Of a DNA stretch of 64,000 nt, positions 1 through 10,453 are shown piece by piece. A program made the translations under genes and the position numbers. Position 1 is the stretch's first letter, and each line of letters begins with the position of its first letter. This stretch comes from Hibiscus mutabilis. Its lineage: Eukaryota > Streptophyta > Magnoliopsida > Malvales > Malvaceae. The notes under the pieces were generated by a model. It did not search any database, had not been told where the DNA came from, and saw only the letters and a program-made list of their open reading frames with translations. The DNA lies in contig CM033747.1 of NCBI GenBank assembly GCA_019671005.1, positions 25,943,188 through 26,007,187 of the forward strand, in the 5' to 3' direction.

Positions 1-787
1 AATTCTCTTCCATTTTTGTTATTTTATTTAATTTTGTAAATTGGATTAATGTTACCTTTTTATATTTATCTTATTAATTTAATTCTCTACTAAAATCTTT
101 AATTGTTTGTCTTTTAATTAAATTATTTGTTTAGGAAAAACCCCCTAGGTTAGGTTCTCTAGTGTTAGAGCCTTAGTTAATTTATAGCCTTAAAGTTTGA
201 TAAAATTTTCTTCACATTAAAATTCATAAAATACACTTAATCATATTTTAACCCTAATATGTAAAATTTATGTAACAATTCTTTAGGCTAATAATCACTA
301 ACATAGAATAAATAAAAGCTTCAACACACTAATTATTTCTATGATTGCTTGTTAAAAAGTAAAATATAATTAATGCGGTGTCCTACCAAAATGAGGTAAC
401 GGGTTAGCGCCATAAGTGTTGGCGGTGATTAAAGTTTATTCTCTGGATGGTAGGGCCGTTAAAATGGAGTCATATTCATAAATGGACAATAATTTAAAAT
501 TTACACGAACTTGCAAATTTCGAAATTAAAACTTTTTGTAATCGGCTAGGTAACAATTTTTGGGCGTTGTAGGGGTGCTAACCCTTCCCCACACATAACC
601 GACTCCCAAACCTGTTTTTGAGTTTTCGCAGACCAAAATCGTTGTTTTAATAAAATAAAAATAATTTTATTAAAATGACCTGTTTTTAAGTGATCCAATC
701 ACACCTTTAAAAAAGATTGGTGGCGACTTTGTTGTTTTGGTTTTATTTAAAAAAAACGTCGAGACCTCATAAAAAAAGGTTGCGACA
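1..787 (+). repeat. 5' LTR of the Tat-type element (left part outside window)
   Basis: Matches 20490-21275 of the 3' LTR almost base for base, with scattered substitutions and one- or two-base indels. It ends in GGTTGCGACA (3' copy: GGTTGTGACA), the expected CA terminus. About 780 bp of its left part, including the promoter region, lies outside the window. Confidence 0.9.
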
Positions 788-790
788 GCT

Positions 791-808
791 TGGCGACTCC
801 GCTGAGGA
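791..808 (+). other. Primer-binding site, tRNA-Arg type
   Basis: TGGCGACTCCGCTGAGGA starts three bases after the LTR end. It pairs with the 3' end of a plant tRNA-Arg(ACG) (GTGGAGTCG plus CCA) with about two mismatches. A tRNA-Arg PBS is usual for Tat/Ogre-lineage elements. The tRNA match is from memory of the tRNA family and was not searched. Confidence 0.7.
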
Positions 809-3799
809 CATTTTTGTTTTTTACAAAAAGAGAGTCAGGCCACAAGCTGATTACACTTTTTTTTAATGTCGAAATTTACTAAGTTCGTATAAAATTTAAT
901 TTAATTGTCCATTTATGAATATGATTTTATTTTATATAAAATTTTAAGCTTTACACCCGATCTTTGTCTCGTTTGTTTAAGTGGGGGGAAAACGCTATTG
1001 CTCTCGTGAGAATACTGATTCTCTGTATGGGCCTAGCATGTACCTTCGGGGCTCATATGGCCTATGTCTTCGTGAGGATACTGATCCTTCGTATGGGCGT
1101 AGGAAAATGGGTCCCCCTGAGTTGAACTTGATTCGATTGAAACCTATAATGGGTGAGAATCAGGGGCCTTGCTACCCTTAGTAGGGGATAGCGAGGATAA
1201 TTCGGGAACCTTTTAGAACCAAACCATGTGTGTGAATCTAGAAACCCACCCCATTAGAGCCATGCGGAAAACCCTAGGCTTTGTTTTTGGTCAAAATTAT
1301 TTCGTAGGAATAGTCCGTGGAGACATGTCCAGAAGTGTTGGAATGCGTTGCCCAGTTACTAGCTGTACAATGAAATTATTTTGGACCTTTTATGTTTTTT
1401 GAAGTACTAATTCTCTCTTTTCCTTGTTTTGTATTATTTTGCATATTGTTCTTGCATCCACATCTCATATCTAGAAGGGATCGATTCTAAAGCACATTGC
1501 TCAAGTAGAAAATAATTTTTCACGATGGATAGAAGACTCCTTCAGAAAGAGGACGATAATGTGAGTATACGTCGCTGGTCCGAGGTCACCAACAGGCACA
1601 TAGAGAACAACATTTAAGATAAAGATCTTGGTCCTTGAAGATACCAATGAAGGGAGCAATGATTACTGGTCCACCCAGCTTAGGGACAATGTTAGAAGGT
1701 TCCAAGATCGAGATGAATTGGTCCAAATTTAAGAAGTAGCCAAGCATGTGATAGTGCTAGCTAAGGAAGCTACTACTGTTCGTCAGTGTGTCAGACCATT
1801 ATGGAAAGTGGGACTGAGACTCTTGTGGTTGATCGAAGAGATAAAAGACTTGGTACTCAGGCCGAGATGTACTCGTAGAAAAGTCAAAATCTTTTGTAAT
1901 AAGGACTTTTGGCATCAAATAAGAACTATTTCTAGAGCAATTATCTTAATGGAACCGATGGCCCTTCGTCTGCATTCATGCATTTGCAATTTGTTTGTTT
2001 ATTGTTTATTTGCATTGGTTTATGTTTTTTACATTATTGCATACATTCATACATAATAAAAGAATCAATTGTGGTAAAATTTGAAAAAACTAAAAAAGAA
2101 AAAGAAAAATTTTCTCATAAACACGATACCTAAGCAATGGTCGTTGAAGACATGTCGTCAGCTTCAGAGCTAAACACAAGAATACACGAGCTTGTTGTTA
2201 CCCAGATAGCATTCATGTTAGGGTTTTGGGGACCTATATAAAGAGAAAGCAACTGATGGCATCGAAGCCCTGCTAGGAATTGCCTACGCTCACTCTGGGA
2301 ATCAAGGAAAGAAATATGACGAGTATCCTGTAGCCTGAAAAACTTCAGCAGTAGAATCTCTTCAGGAAGTAGACTGGTCGAGCTTTGCTAGAATTCACCC
2401 ATACTTTCCTGGAATAATGATCAATGATTTTCCTGGAAAATGGTGGAGTCATACCTAGAACCAACCTTTTTACTTTTTCCCGCGAGTATTAGGGATCTTT
2501 TGTAAGGGCCTTTATGTTATTCTACTTGTGTAAAAGATGCATTCCCTTTATTTTTCTCAAGTGGCAAACATATTTTTTCACCACTCATTTTTTTCATCCA
2601 TTTCTCTTTTAAAATACATCTTCTTTGCAGAATCCTTATTATTGATTATATGAATGATTCTTGGATCTAATCCTGAGATAGAATGGAAATAAAGTGTGTT
2701 CGAGATTAATGGGAAATCCCATAAATAGAATTTGAGTGATTTTCCTCTCAGAAATTGTTGTTAAGGTCTTTGAATAAAGTGATAACTCTAAAACATCTAC
2801 CAACTGAAAATTGCTTCTCTTCGATGATAATTGTGTGTGAAATGACATTTGGCATTCCTTCATTTCCCTTCACGAATAAGAAAAATCCTTTGTGGTCCCC
2901 TTTTGAGCCGGATATTTTTTTTATTGAACCACTAACCAAGGATCACTCCCTACACTGTGGGACAAAGAGGATGAAAAATTGTTTGAAAGTGAGAAAGAAA
3001 ATATCAAGTTGAATGTCCTAAATGAAAAGACAAAAAGAAAAAGAAAAGCAAAAATGTGGAAAAAAAAGAAAAAGAAAAAGAAATGGAAGAAATGAAAGCT
3101 GGAATACGAAGGAAAATTGAAACAATAGAAAAACATGTGCAAAATCCTTAAGATGAGATATGCCAGAAAAGGAAATGAACTCTAGGGTGAAAACCCAAAA
3201 TGGGCAGTCTAGAGTGATTCAAAGAATAAAAGAACAAATTTTTCATCAAGAAAGGTTGATCCTTGGTTTCATCACCCTTAAACATGTATTTGGGCCTATA
3301 TATCTTTTTCTTTGTAACCCGAGCCTAGCCTACATTACAAGCCTTAAAAGACCATTTGGATCACATATGAATATCTGAGGAAAGAAGTTTGTTTTCAAAA
3401 TACATTATGCCCAATTGAGTTAACCTTTCTTCATAGACCCCAAAATTCTAATGTCTGATTGAGATTAGAAAAATGGGAAATTTGAAATTTAGGGAGTGGG
3501 TGAGTTAAAGAGAGCCATCTAAAAGCGGGACTCTATCCGGTTGATGGATTCATGAATCATTCATACTATGAATTTTGGGGCATCTGGCTTTGCTCTTTTC
3601 CATGTTTGCCATGACTTTTTCCTTTCAACCTTCATTTCTAGCCTTTATTTTTCTTTGTATCCTCATTTCTAGCCTTTTATTTTTTTCTCTCATCGCTAAT
3701 CTTTTTCTTGCATCTTACAAGTGACATAAATTCATGAAAAATGGTTCTTGGTATTGATTCCAAATCTAGAAGCATATGTTTACCATTGCACCAAGAAAT
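809..3799 (+). other. Tat-type element leader and decayed gag region
   Basis: This stretch follows the PBS and contains no long open frame. At 985-1110 there are two imperfect copies of a roughly 50-bp motif (TCGTGAG.ATACTGAT...TATGGGC). A short frame opening at 1525 (MDRRLLQKEDDN) may be the gag start, but it stops within about 30 codons and I cannot confirm the identity. Purine-rich tracts fill about 3020-3130. No RT or RNase H motifs were found, so most of pol appears deleted between here and 3800. Confidence 0.55.
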
Positions 3800-4205
3800 A
3801 ATATGGGCAACATCGCCTTCATTAGTTTACGGGATAAAAGGTTGAGTTGCCAATCAAGGTTGAAATTCTATCTCTCCATGTCTTGATGGAAGCAAAACTA
3901 GAAGAAGCAGAGTGGGTCCAAGCAAGATATGACCAGTTGAGTTATTCGATGAAAAAAAGGTTGAAAGTCATCTGTCGTGGGTAGGTGAATCAGAGAAGAA
4001 TGTCACGAGCTCACGACAAGAAAGTTCATCCAAGAAAGAGATTTTGTATTAGGAAAAATTTTGCCAATTCAAAGAGATTCTCGGGGAAAATGAACGACCA
4101 ACTGGAAGAAGGCATTCTCAAGATGAGCATTGATCTTGGTCGATATGGATAGAGATGAGCTTCATAATCCGATGAGTTCAGAAGTTTTATGCCTAAAAAA
4201 TATGA
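3800..4205 (+). pseudogene. Decayed integrase C-terminus of the Tat-type element
   Basis: Translation around 3840-3960 gives VEILSLHVLMEAKLEEAEW, then QARYDQL and KKRLKVICRG. After a stop come RRMSRAHDKKVHPR and, after frame changes, DFVLGKILPIQRDSRGK. This is the integrase C-terminal region that in Tat-type Gypsy elements follows the Asp-Asp-Glu core and ends the polyprotein. At least two in-frame stops and frame shifts disable it. It is the only pol remnant seen in this element and fixes its orientation as plus. Confidence 0.72.
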
Positions 4206-4746
4206 AAAAAAGAAAAAAATAAAAAAAATAAAATTATCGAAAAGTGAAAACTCGCAAAGAGCGCCTTAGACACCAAAAAATAAAAAAGTAAAAGGGGGTT
4301 CAAGATGAAAAGCTACAAAGAGCGTCTTGAAACCAAAGGAGGATCCGAGTTGAAAACCCATAAAGGGCAGCTCAGATAGTTTATGGATTAGGCAAGAAGC
4401 AAATGAATCTCTTGGAAACTTGGCATCTTGGAAGGAATTTTGTGTCCTCATACCTCGTCGACTTGGAAAAAGCAGCACAGGGCAATTTCTAGTGTTCTTA
4501 CTTGGGAAGTTTTGGCCAGTGACATTTGAATTTTAAATGGGGCAAGCCCATAGTGAGGCAATTTGCATTGGCCAAGGATTTAAGGTCGTCAACGTTAATA
4601 AGCATAAGAGAAAGATAAGAAAACGCCAATATCATTCGAAGACATTCAAGGTAAAAGTAAACTTTACTGCAAGGTTTTATATGCAAGCGCTTCAAAGAGC
4701 CCAGCAGGGGCAAGCATTTGAGAACTCACAAGAAGCTTTGAGAAGA
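4206..4746 (+). other. Post-pol spacer of the Tat-type element with short repeats
   Basis: A purine-rich run (4203-4240) leads into three imperfect copies, about 55-60 bp apart, of a motif like GAAAA.....AAAG.GC..CTTAGA (near 4246, 4303 and 4358). No coding function is visible. The region is cut at 4746 by the Athila insertion and resumes at 17686. Confidence 0.5.
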
Positions 4747-6231
4747 TGTTGCGCGTAATAAGTTCTACGCAAATGTGCAAGTATACACGTCGCAAGTTAT
4801 AGTATAAAAGATATCGTCTCCACAGGGATTGGTGCCACTTCAAGAATCTAGTCTCTTGCACTGTAAAAAGTAAAAACACAAGTGAAAGATTATAGAAGTT
4901 TTAACTAATAACTAATCTAGAAAGCAATTAAGTAAAAGAAAAGATGAATTCAATTGAGAGAGATAGGCTAGGTTATCGTGAGTTGAGGTGTGATAGCCGA
5001 TTGGATTGTCTTGGTAAAAGAGTGTACGGGCAACTCAGTTGCCGTGGCAACTTGCACGACGGGGTTGCCTTGGCAACTAATTGATGGTTGCCTGGGCGAC
5101 TAGTTGAGCAACTACTTGGGCGACTGGGCAGCAACTTCAAGGTTCGGCGGAGCGTTCTTCAATGGTTTCTTCTTATCCCTAAGTCGAAACTCTAGTTACT
5201 TGTGCATGCCTTGATAATACATCCCTGCGTGAATCAAGGGTGAACAACAACCAATCTTGCGCTCCTCTTAGCCGTTGAAATCCTTAACTTATTCCTAAGC
5301 CGGATTAATCTTCACCATCATTGGATTGAATAAAGATCATATTCATTCGTTTCTTGAATCTAACTCTCCCGATATTAGATAAATGGATGAAATCACGAGA
5401 TCCTCTCCCAATTCACTCGCAAACAATAATAAGAACCAAGAATGAATAAACCTTGAAATAGAAAAGTGCAAACTCTTATTACCTAAACAAAAACCAATAG
5501 TTTCTCACAACCACAAAACACAATAACCATAGCCAAGTAAATTTAGTTCTTGGCTAGGTTCCAAAGAAACACAAGATAAACAATCCCTAGCATGAACCCA
5601 ATCGAACAAGGAAGAATAGATGAAGCTTGTCAAAAATTCCTTGCCCTAGATGCTTGCCGAAAATTCCCCTTGCTTCCTCTCTTGGAGTTGTCGAAATTAA
5701 CTCTTCCTCTCTCTCTTGATCTTGTCGAAATCTCCTTGGTATTTATAGGGCTAGGCCAAAGTCCTTCTTTGAGGAGGAGTTTGAGTTGGAATTAAATTAT
5801 CTTTAAAGAATATAATTCTTTATTATAATTTTATTCCTATTAGAACTTCTCCTATCCTCTTGGAATTTAATTCTTCTTTAATCTCTGCATGGCAATCAAA
5901 TTCCTTTGGGCTTGGGCCTTGCTCCATGTCATCTTGGGCTTGTAAAGTCATGAATTTCGACATCCATATTGCTTTTGGTCTTTGTCGACAAATGCCATGG
6001 CAACTGGCTCGGCGTCTCCTTCATGCATTGCCCTGGCAACTAGCTCGGCATTGCTTTGGCAAGTGATCCTGCACATACACACACAAAAACACACCAAAGC
6101 AGCATCTATTTCCACAAAAATCACCAAGTTATGTAATCAAGCTCAACGATTGAAGGAAACATGGATTAATGTATGAATGACTAACTATGCAACTAATATG
6201 AGCCTAAGTCTAACAATAATATGAGTAAAAA
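4747..6231 (-). repeat. Athila LTR copy A (outermost, lacks first ~33 nt)
   Basis: On the minus strand this ends in GCGCAACA at 4747, as a full LTR does. It starts not with TGATAAGTG but inside the LTR at the AGTAAAAA block (6224-6231), where it joins leader sequence 6232-6273. A minus-strand TATAAATA box is kept near 5740. Short frames inside recur in all four copies and are not genes. Confidence 0.9.
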
Positions 6232-6273
6232 CAAAGTCGCTATTGCCAATCCCCGGCAACGGCGCCAAAAACT
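6232..6273 (-). repeat. Duplicated Athila leader with intact primer-binding site (copy A/B junction)
   Basis: Forty-two bases lie between LTR copies A and B. On the minus strand they read TGGCGCCGTTGCCGGGGA (6267-6250) plus following leader bases. This matches the 3' end of tRNA-Asp, the usual Athila primer, and is better preserved than the element's main PBS near 16140. Confidence 0.88.
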
Positions 6274-7758
6274 TGTTGCGCGTAATAAGTGCTACGCAAA
6301 TGTGCAAGTATACACGTCGCAAGTTATAGTATAAAAGATATCGTCTCCACGAGGATTGGTGCCACTTCAAGAATCTAGTCTCTTGCAATCAGTAAAAGTA
6401 AAAACACAAGTGAAGGATTATAGAAGTTTTAACTAATAACTAATCTAGAAAGCAATTAAGTAAAAGAAAAGATGAATTCAATTGAGAGAGATAGGCTAGG
6501 TTATCGTGAGTTGAGGTGTGATAGTCGATTGGATTGTCTTGGTAAAAGAGTGTACGGGCAACTCGATTGCCGTGGGCAACTTGCACGACGGGGTTGCCTT
6601 GGCAACTAATTGATGGTTGCCTGGGCGACTAGTTGGGCAACTACTTGGGCGACTGGGCAGCAACTTCAAGGTTCGGCGGAGCGTTCTTCAATGGTTTCTT
6701 CTTATCCCTAAGTCGAAACTCTAGTTACTTGTGCATGCCTTGATAATACATCCCTGCGTGAATCAAGGGTGAACAACAACCAATCTTGCGCTCCTCTTAG
6801 CCGTTGAAATCCTTAACTTATTCCTAAGGGATTAATCTTCACCATCATTGGATTGAATAAAGATCATATTCATTCGTTTCTTGAATCTAACTCTCCCGAT
6901 ATTAGATAAATGGATGAAATCACGAGATCCTCTCCCAATTCACTCGCAAACAATAATAAGAACCAAGAATGAATAAACCTTGAAATAGAAAAGTGCAAAC
7001 TCTTATTACCTAAACAAAAAACAATAGTTTCTCACAACCACAAAACACAATAACCATAGCCAAGTAAATTTAGTTCTTGGCTAGGTTCCAAAGAAACACA
7101 AGATAAACAATCCCTAGCATGAACCCAATCGAACAAGGAAGAATAGATGAAGCTTGTCAAAAATTCCTTGCCCTAGATGCTTGCCGAAAATTCCCCTTGC
7201 TTCCTCTCTTGGAGTTGTCGAAATTAACTCTTCCTCTCTCTCTTGATCTTGTCGAAATCTCCTTGGTATTTATAGGGCTAGGCCAAAGTCCTTCTTTGAG
7301 GAGGAGTTTGAGTTGGAATTAAATTATCTTTAAAGAATATAATTCTTTATTATAATTTTATTCCTATTAGAACTTCTCCTATCCTCTTGGAATTTAATTC
7401 TTCTTTAATCTCTGCATGGCAATCAAATTCCTTTGGGCTTGGGCCTTGCTCCATGTCATCTTGGGCTTGTAAAGTCATGAATTTCGACATCCATATTGCT
7501 TTTGGTCTTTGTCGACAAATGCCATGGCAACTGGCTCAGCGTCTCCTTCATGCATTGCCCTGGCAACTAGCTCGGCATTGCTTTGGCAAGTGATCCTGCA
7601 CATACACACACAAAAACACACCAAAGCAGCATCTATTTCCACAAAAATCACCAAGTTATGTAATCAAGCTCAACGATTGAAGGAAACATGGATTAATGTA
7701 TGAATGACTAACTATGCAACTAATATGAGCCTAAGTCTAACAATAATATGAGTAAAAA
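6274..7758 (-). repeat. Athila LTR copy B (middle, lacks first ~33 nt)
   Basis: Nearly identical to copy A and of the same unit length: the three LTR ends at 4747, 6274 and 7801 are exactly 1527 bp apart. It also starts at the AGTAAAAA block (7751-7758), fused to leader bases 7759-7800. A small deletion near 6826 distinguishes it from the other copies. Confidence 0.9.
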
Positions 7759-7800
7759 CAAAGTCGCTATTGCCAATCCCCGGCAACGGCGCCAAAAACT
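7759..7800 (-). repeat. Duplicated Athila leader with intact primer-binding site (copy B/C junction)
   Basis: The same 42-base leader piece as at 6232-6273, with an identical PBS (minus strand 7794-7777). The junction with LTR copy B is at the same AGTAAAAA microhomology. Confidence 0.88.
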
Positions 7801-9319
7801 TGTTGCGCGTAATAAGTGCTACGCAAATGTGCAAGTATACACGTCGCAAGTTATAGTATAAAAGATATCGTCTCCACAGGGATTGGTGCCACTTCAAGAA
7901 TCTAGTCTCTTGCACTGTAAAAAGTAAAAACACAAGTGAAGGATTATAGAAGTTTTAACTAATAACTAATCTAGAAAGCAATTAAGTAAAAGAAAAGATG
8001 AATTCAATTGAGAGAGATAGGCTAGGTTATCGTGAGTTGAGGTGTGATAGCCGATTGGATTGTCTTGGTAAAAGAGTGCACGGGCAACTCAGTTGCCGTG
8101 GCAACTTGCACGACGGGATTGCCTTGGCAACTAATTGATGGTTGCCTGGGCGACTAGTTGGGCAACTACTTGGGCGACTGGGCAGCAACTTCAAGGTTCG
8201 GCGGAGCGTTCTTCAATGGTTTCTTCTTATCCCTAAGTCGAAACTCTAGTTACTTGTGCATGCCTTGATAATACATCCCTGCGTGAATCAAGGGTGAACA
8301 ACAACCAATCTTGCGCTCCTCTTAACCGTTGAAATCCTTAACTTATTCCTAAGCCGGATTAATCTTCACCATCATTGGATTGAATAAAGATCATATTCAT
8401 TCGTTTCTTGAATCTAACTCTCCCGATATTAGATAAATGGATGAAATCACGAGATCCTCTCCCAATTCACTCGCAAACAATAATAAGAATCAAGAATGAA
8501 TAAACCTTGAAATAGAAAAGTGCAAACTCTTATTACCTAAACAAAAACCAATAGTTTCTCACAACCACAAAACACAATAACCATAGCCAAGTAAATTTAG
8601 TTCATGGCTAGGTTCCAAAGAAACACAAGATAAACAATCCCTAGCATGAACCCAATCGAACAAGGAAGAATAGATGAAGCTTGTCAAAAATTCCTTGCCC
8701 TAGATGCTTGCCGAAAATTCCCCTTGCTTCCTCTCTTGGAGTTGTCGAAATTAACTCTTCTTCTTTCTCTTGATCTTGTCGAAATCTCCTTGGTATTTAT
8801 AGGGCTAGGCCAAAGTCCTTCTTTGAGGAGGAGTTTGAGTTGGAATTAAATTATCTTTAAAGAATATAATTCTTTATTATAATTTTATTCCTATTAGAAC
8901 TTCTCCTATCCTCTTGGAATTTAATTCTTCTTTAATCTCTGCATGGCAATCAAATTCCTTTGGGCTTGGGCCTTGCTCCATGTCATCTTGGGCTTGTAAA
9001 GTCATGAATTTCGACATCCATATTGCTTTTGGTCTTTGTCGACAAATGCCATGGCAACTGGCTCGGCGTCTCCTTCATGCATTGCCCTGGCAACTAGCTC
9101 GGCATTGCTTTGGCAAGTGATCATGTACATACACACACAAAAACACACCAAAGCAGCATCTATTTCCACAAAAATCATCAAGTTATGTAATCAAGCTCAA
9201 CGATTGAAGGAAACATGGATTAATGTATGAATGACTAACTATGCAACTAATATGAGCCTAAGTCTAACAATAATATGAGTAAAAATGGTAAGAAAAATAG
9301 TACTTTTGAACACTTATCA
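7801..9319 (-). repeat. Athila 3' LTR copy C (full length)
   Basis: On the minus strand it begins TGATAAGTG (9319) and ends GCGCAACA (7801), 1519 bp. It directly follows the polypurine tract GAGTTTGGGGGTG. It keeps the first ~33 nt (TGATAAGTGTTC...) that copies A and B lack. Confidence 0.92.
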
Positions 9320-9333
9320 CACCCCCAAACTCG
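9320..9333 (-). other. Athila polypurine tract
   Basis: On the minus strand GAGTTTGGGGGTG sits immediately upstream of the 3' LTR start, the position expected for the plus-strand DNA primer of an LTR retrotransposon. Confidence 0.75.
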
Positions 9334-10138
9334 AACTATTGCTTATCCTCAAGCAATGCAAACTCATAATTACCTGCCAAGACTTCAAATTTTCACAAAC
9401 TTAGCTTTGAACTTGATTTCAATTCTCTGAACCGGGGCACAAAGTATGATTGGCTTTTTATTTTTCGGAAAACTGAGGAGTTACTCGGAATCAAACTATA
9501 ATGCTTGTGAGTGTGTGCGGAGTTGTGTGCAAGTTGATTTTCCGGATTCTATGCAAACAATAGGTTTTCAAATTACTTCATTGGGTTCTTTTTAACATGT
9601 TTTAACTAGAGCCAATTTCGGGCACCTCTAGTGTTTTATTTTTAGTTTTCTTAAGTTAATTTAATCGACTAGAGCCGGTTTCGGGCACCTCTAGTGATCA
9701 ATTTTTTTAGCATATGCTAGAGCCAATTTCGGGCACCTCTAGCATTCATCCAATTTTTATTCTAATCCCCCAATTAGTTAATTATCCACCTAAGTTTACT
9801 AGAACTCCTTAAATCAATCAAACCACAACAGTGTTTCATCAAATTTAGCATCATAGTAAAATTCTAAGTTTTTCCACGGTTATCCTAGAATAAAAATTCT
9901 ATCAATTAAGTGCATTGGTAAAGTCATCATTGAATATTCATCAAATCTAAGCAATTCTTGTTCCAATTAAAGGCATGGCAAGCAATTTATGTATCCTAAA
10001 TGTAATGCTTAAGATTAATGTAACTAAACATGGTAATTACTAATAACAATCCCCCCCAAACTCGAGTGAGGCATTGTCCTCAATGCATGCATAAAAATAA
10101 CGAAAAATAACAATAAAAATAAAAATGCATACGAGGAC
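9334..10138 (-). other. Athila 3' untranslated region with hairpin motifs and a second polypurine-like site
   Basis: Non-coding between pol and the 3' LTR; no env-like gene is recognisable. It holds three copies of a 26-base inverted-repeat motif (9606-9631, 9669-9694, 9717-9742). Near 10050-10085 the minus strand has a second TTGAGGA..AA..C...GAGTTTGGGGGGG block resembling the one at the LTR edge (9320-9360). Confidence 0.65.
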
Positions 10139-10453
10139 TTACTCCGAGAGTTCGTCATCGTAGATGATTAGTTTCCTTCTAGTTGGCGTCTTGATTTTCT
10201 TGCTTGAACTCGATGGTTGTTTTCTTGTTGCCGGGATGTCTTTAGCTTTGGTTGCCGTGGCATCTTCATGGTTGGTTGCCGGGGCAAGGATCTTGGCAGT
10301 AAATTTCCTTAGCATAGTAGTTGTGAGTCTTGTTGTGAAAAAGAAAACAAAGAAAACCTGAAAACTAAAGAATATGAAGAAAAATAAAATATCTCCTAAA
10401 AATGAAAATAAAAAGAAAAGAAAAAGAAAATACTGAAAGGAGAGCATGCTCAT
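10139..10453 (-). CDS. Small uncertain ORF downstream of Athila integrase
   Basis: A 104-residue frame in the position where some Athila elements carry an env-like gene. Its ATG (10453-10451) overlaps the integrase stop as ATGA. The N-terminal half is almost all Phe, Leu, Ile and Ser because a purine-rich tract on the other strand is being read. The C-terminal half holds the repeats ILAPATNHEDATATKAKDI and PATRKQ, encoded by TTGCC-type motifs, then a basic tail. I do not recognise it. The Phe-rich part may be a compositional accident, so a real protein is doubtful. Confidence 0.25.
   Translation of the reverse strand: MSMLSFQYFLFLFFLFSFLGDILFFFIFFSFQVFFVFFFTTRLTTTMLRKFTAKILAPATNHEDATATKAKDIPATRKQPSSSSKKIKTPTRRKLIIYDDELSE

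Noticed and set aside
981..1181. 66-residue open frame after the first LTR
   Set aside because: It reads through two DNA repeats of the leader. No similarity recognised.
5592..9230. Recurring short open frames (such as MNPIEQGRIDEAC and MEFNSSLISAWQS) in several copies
   Set aside because: They lie in LTR copies and repeat because the LTR repeats. No domain, and no selection evident.
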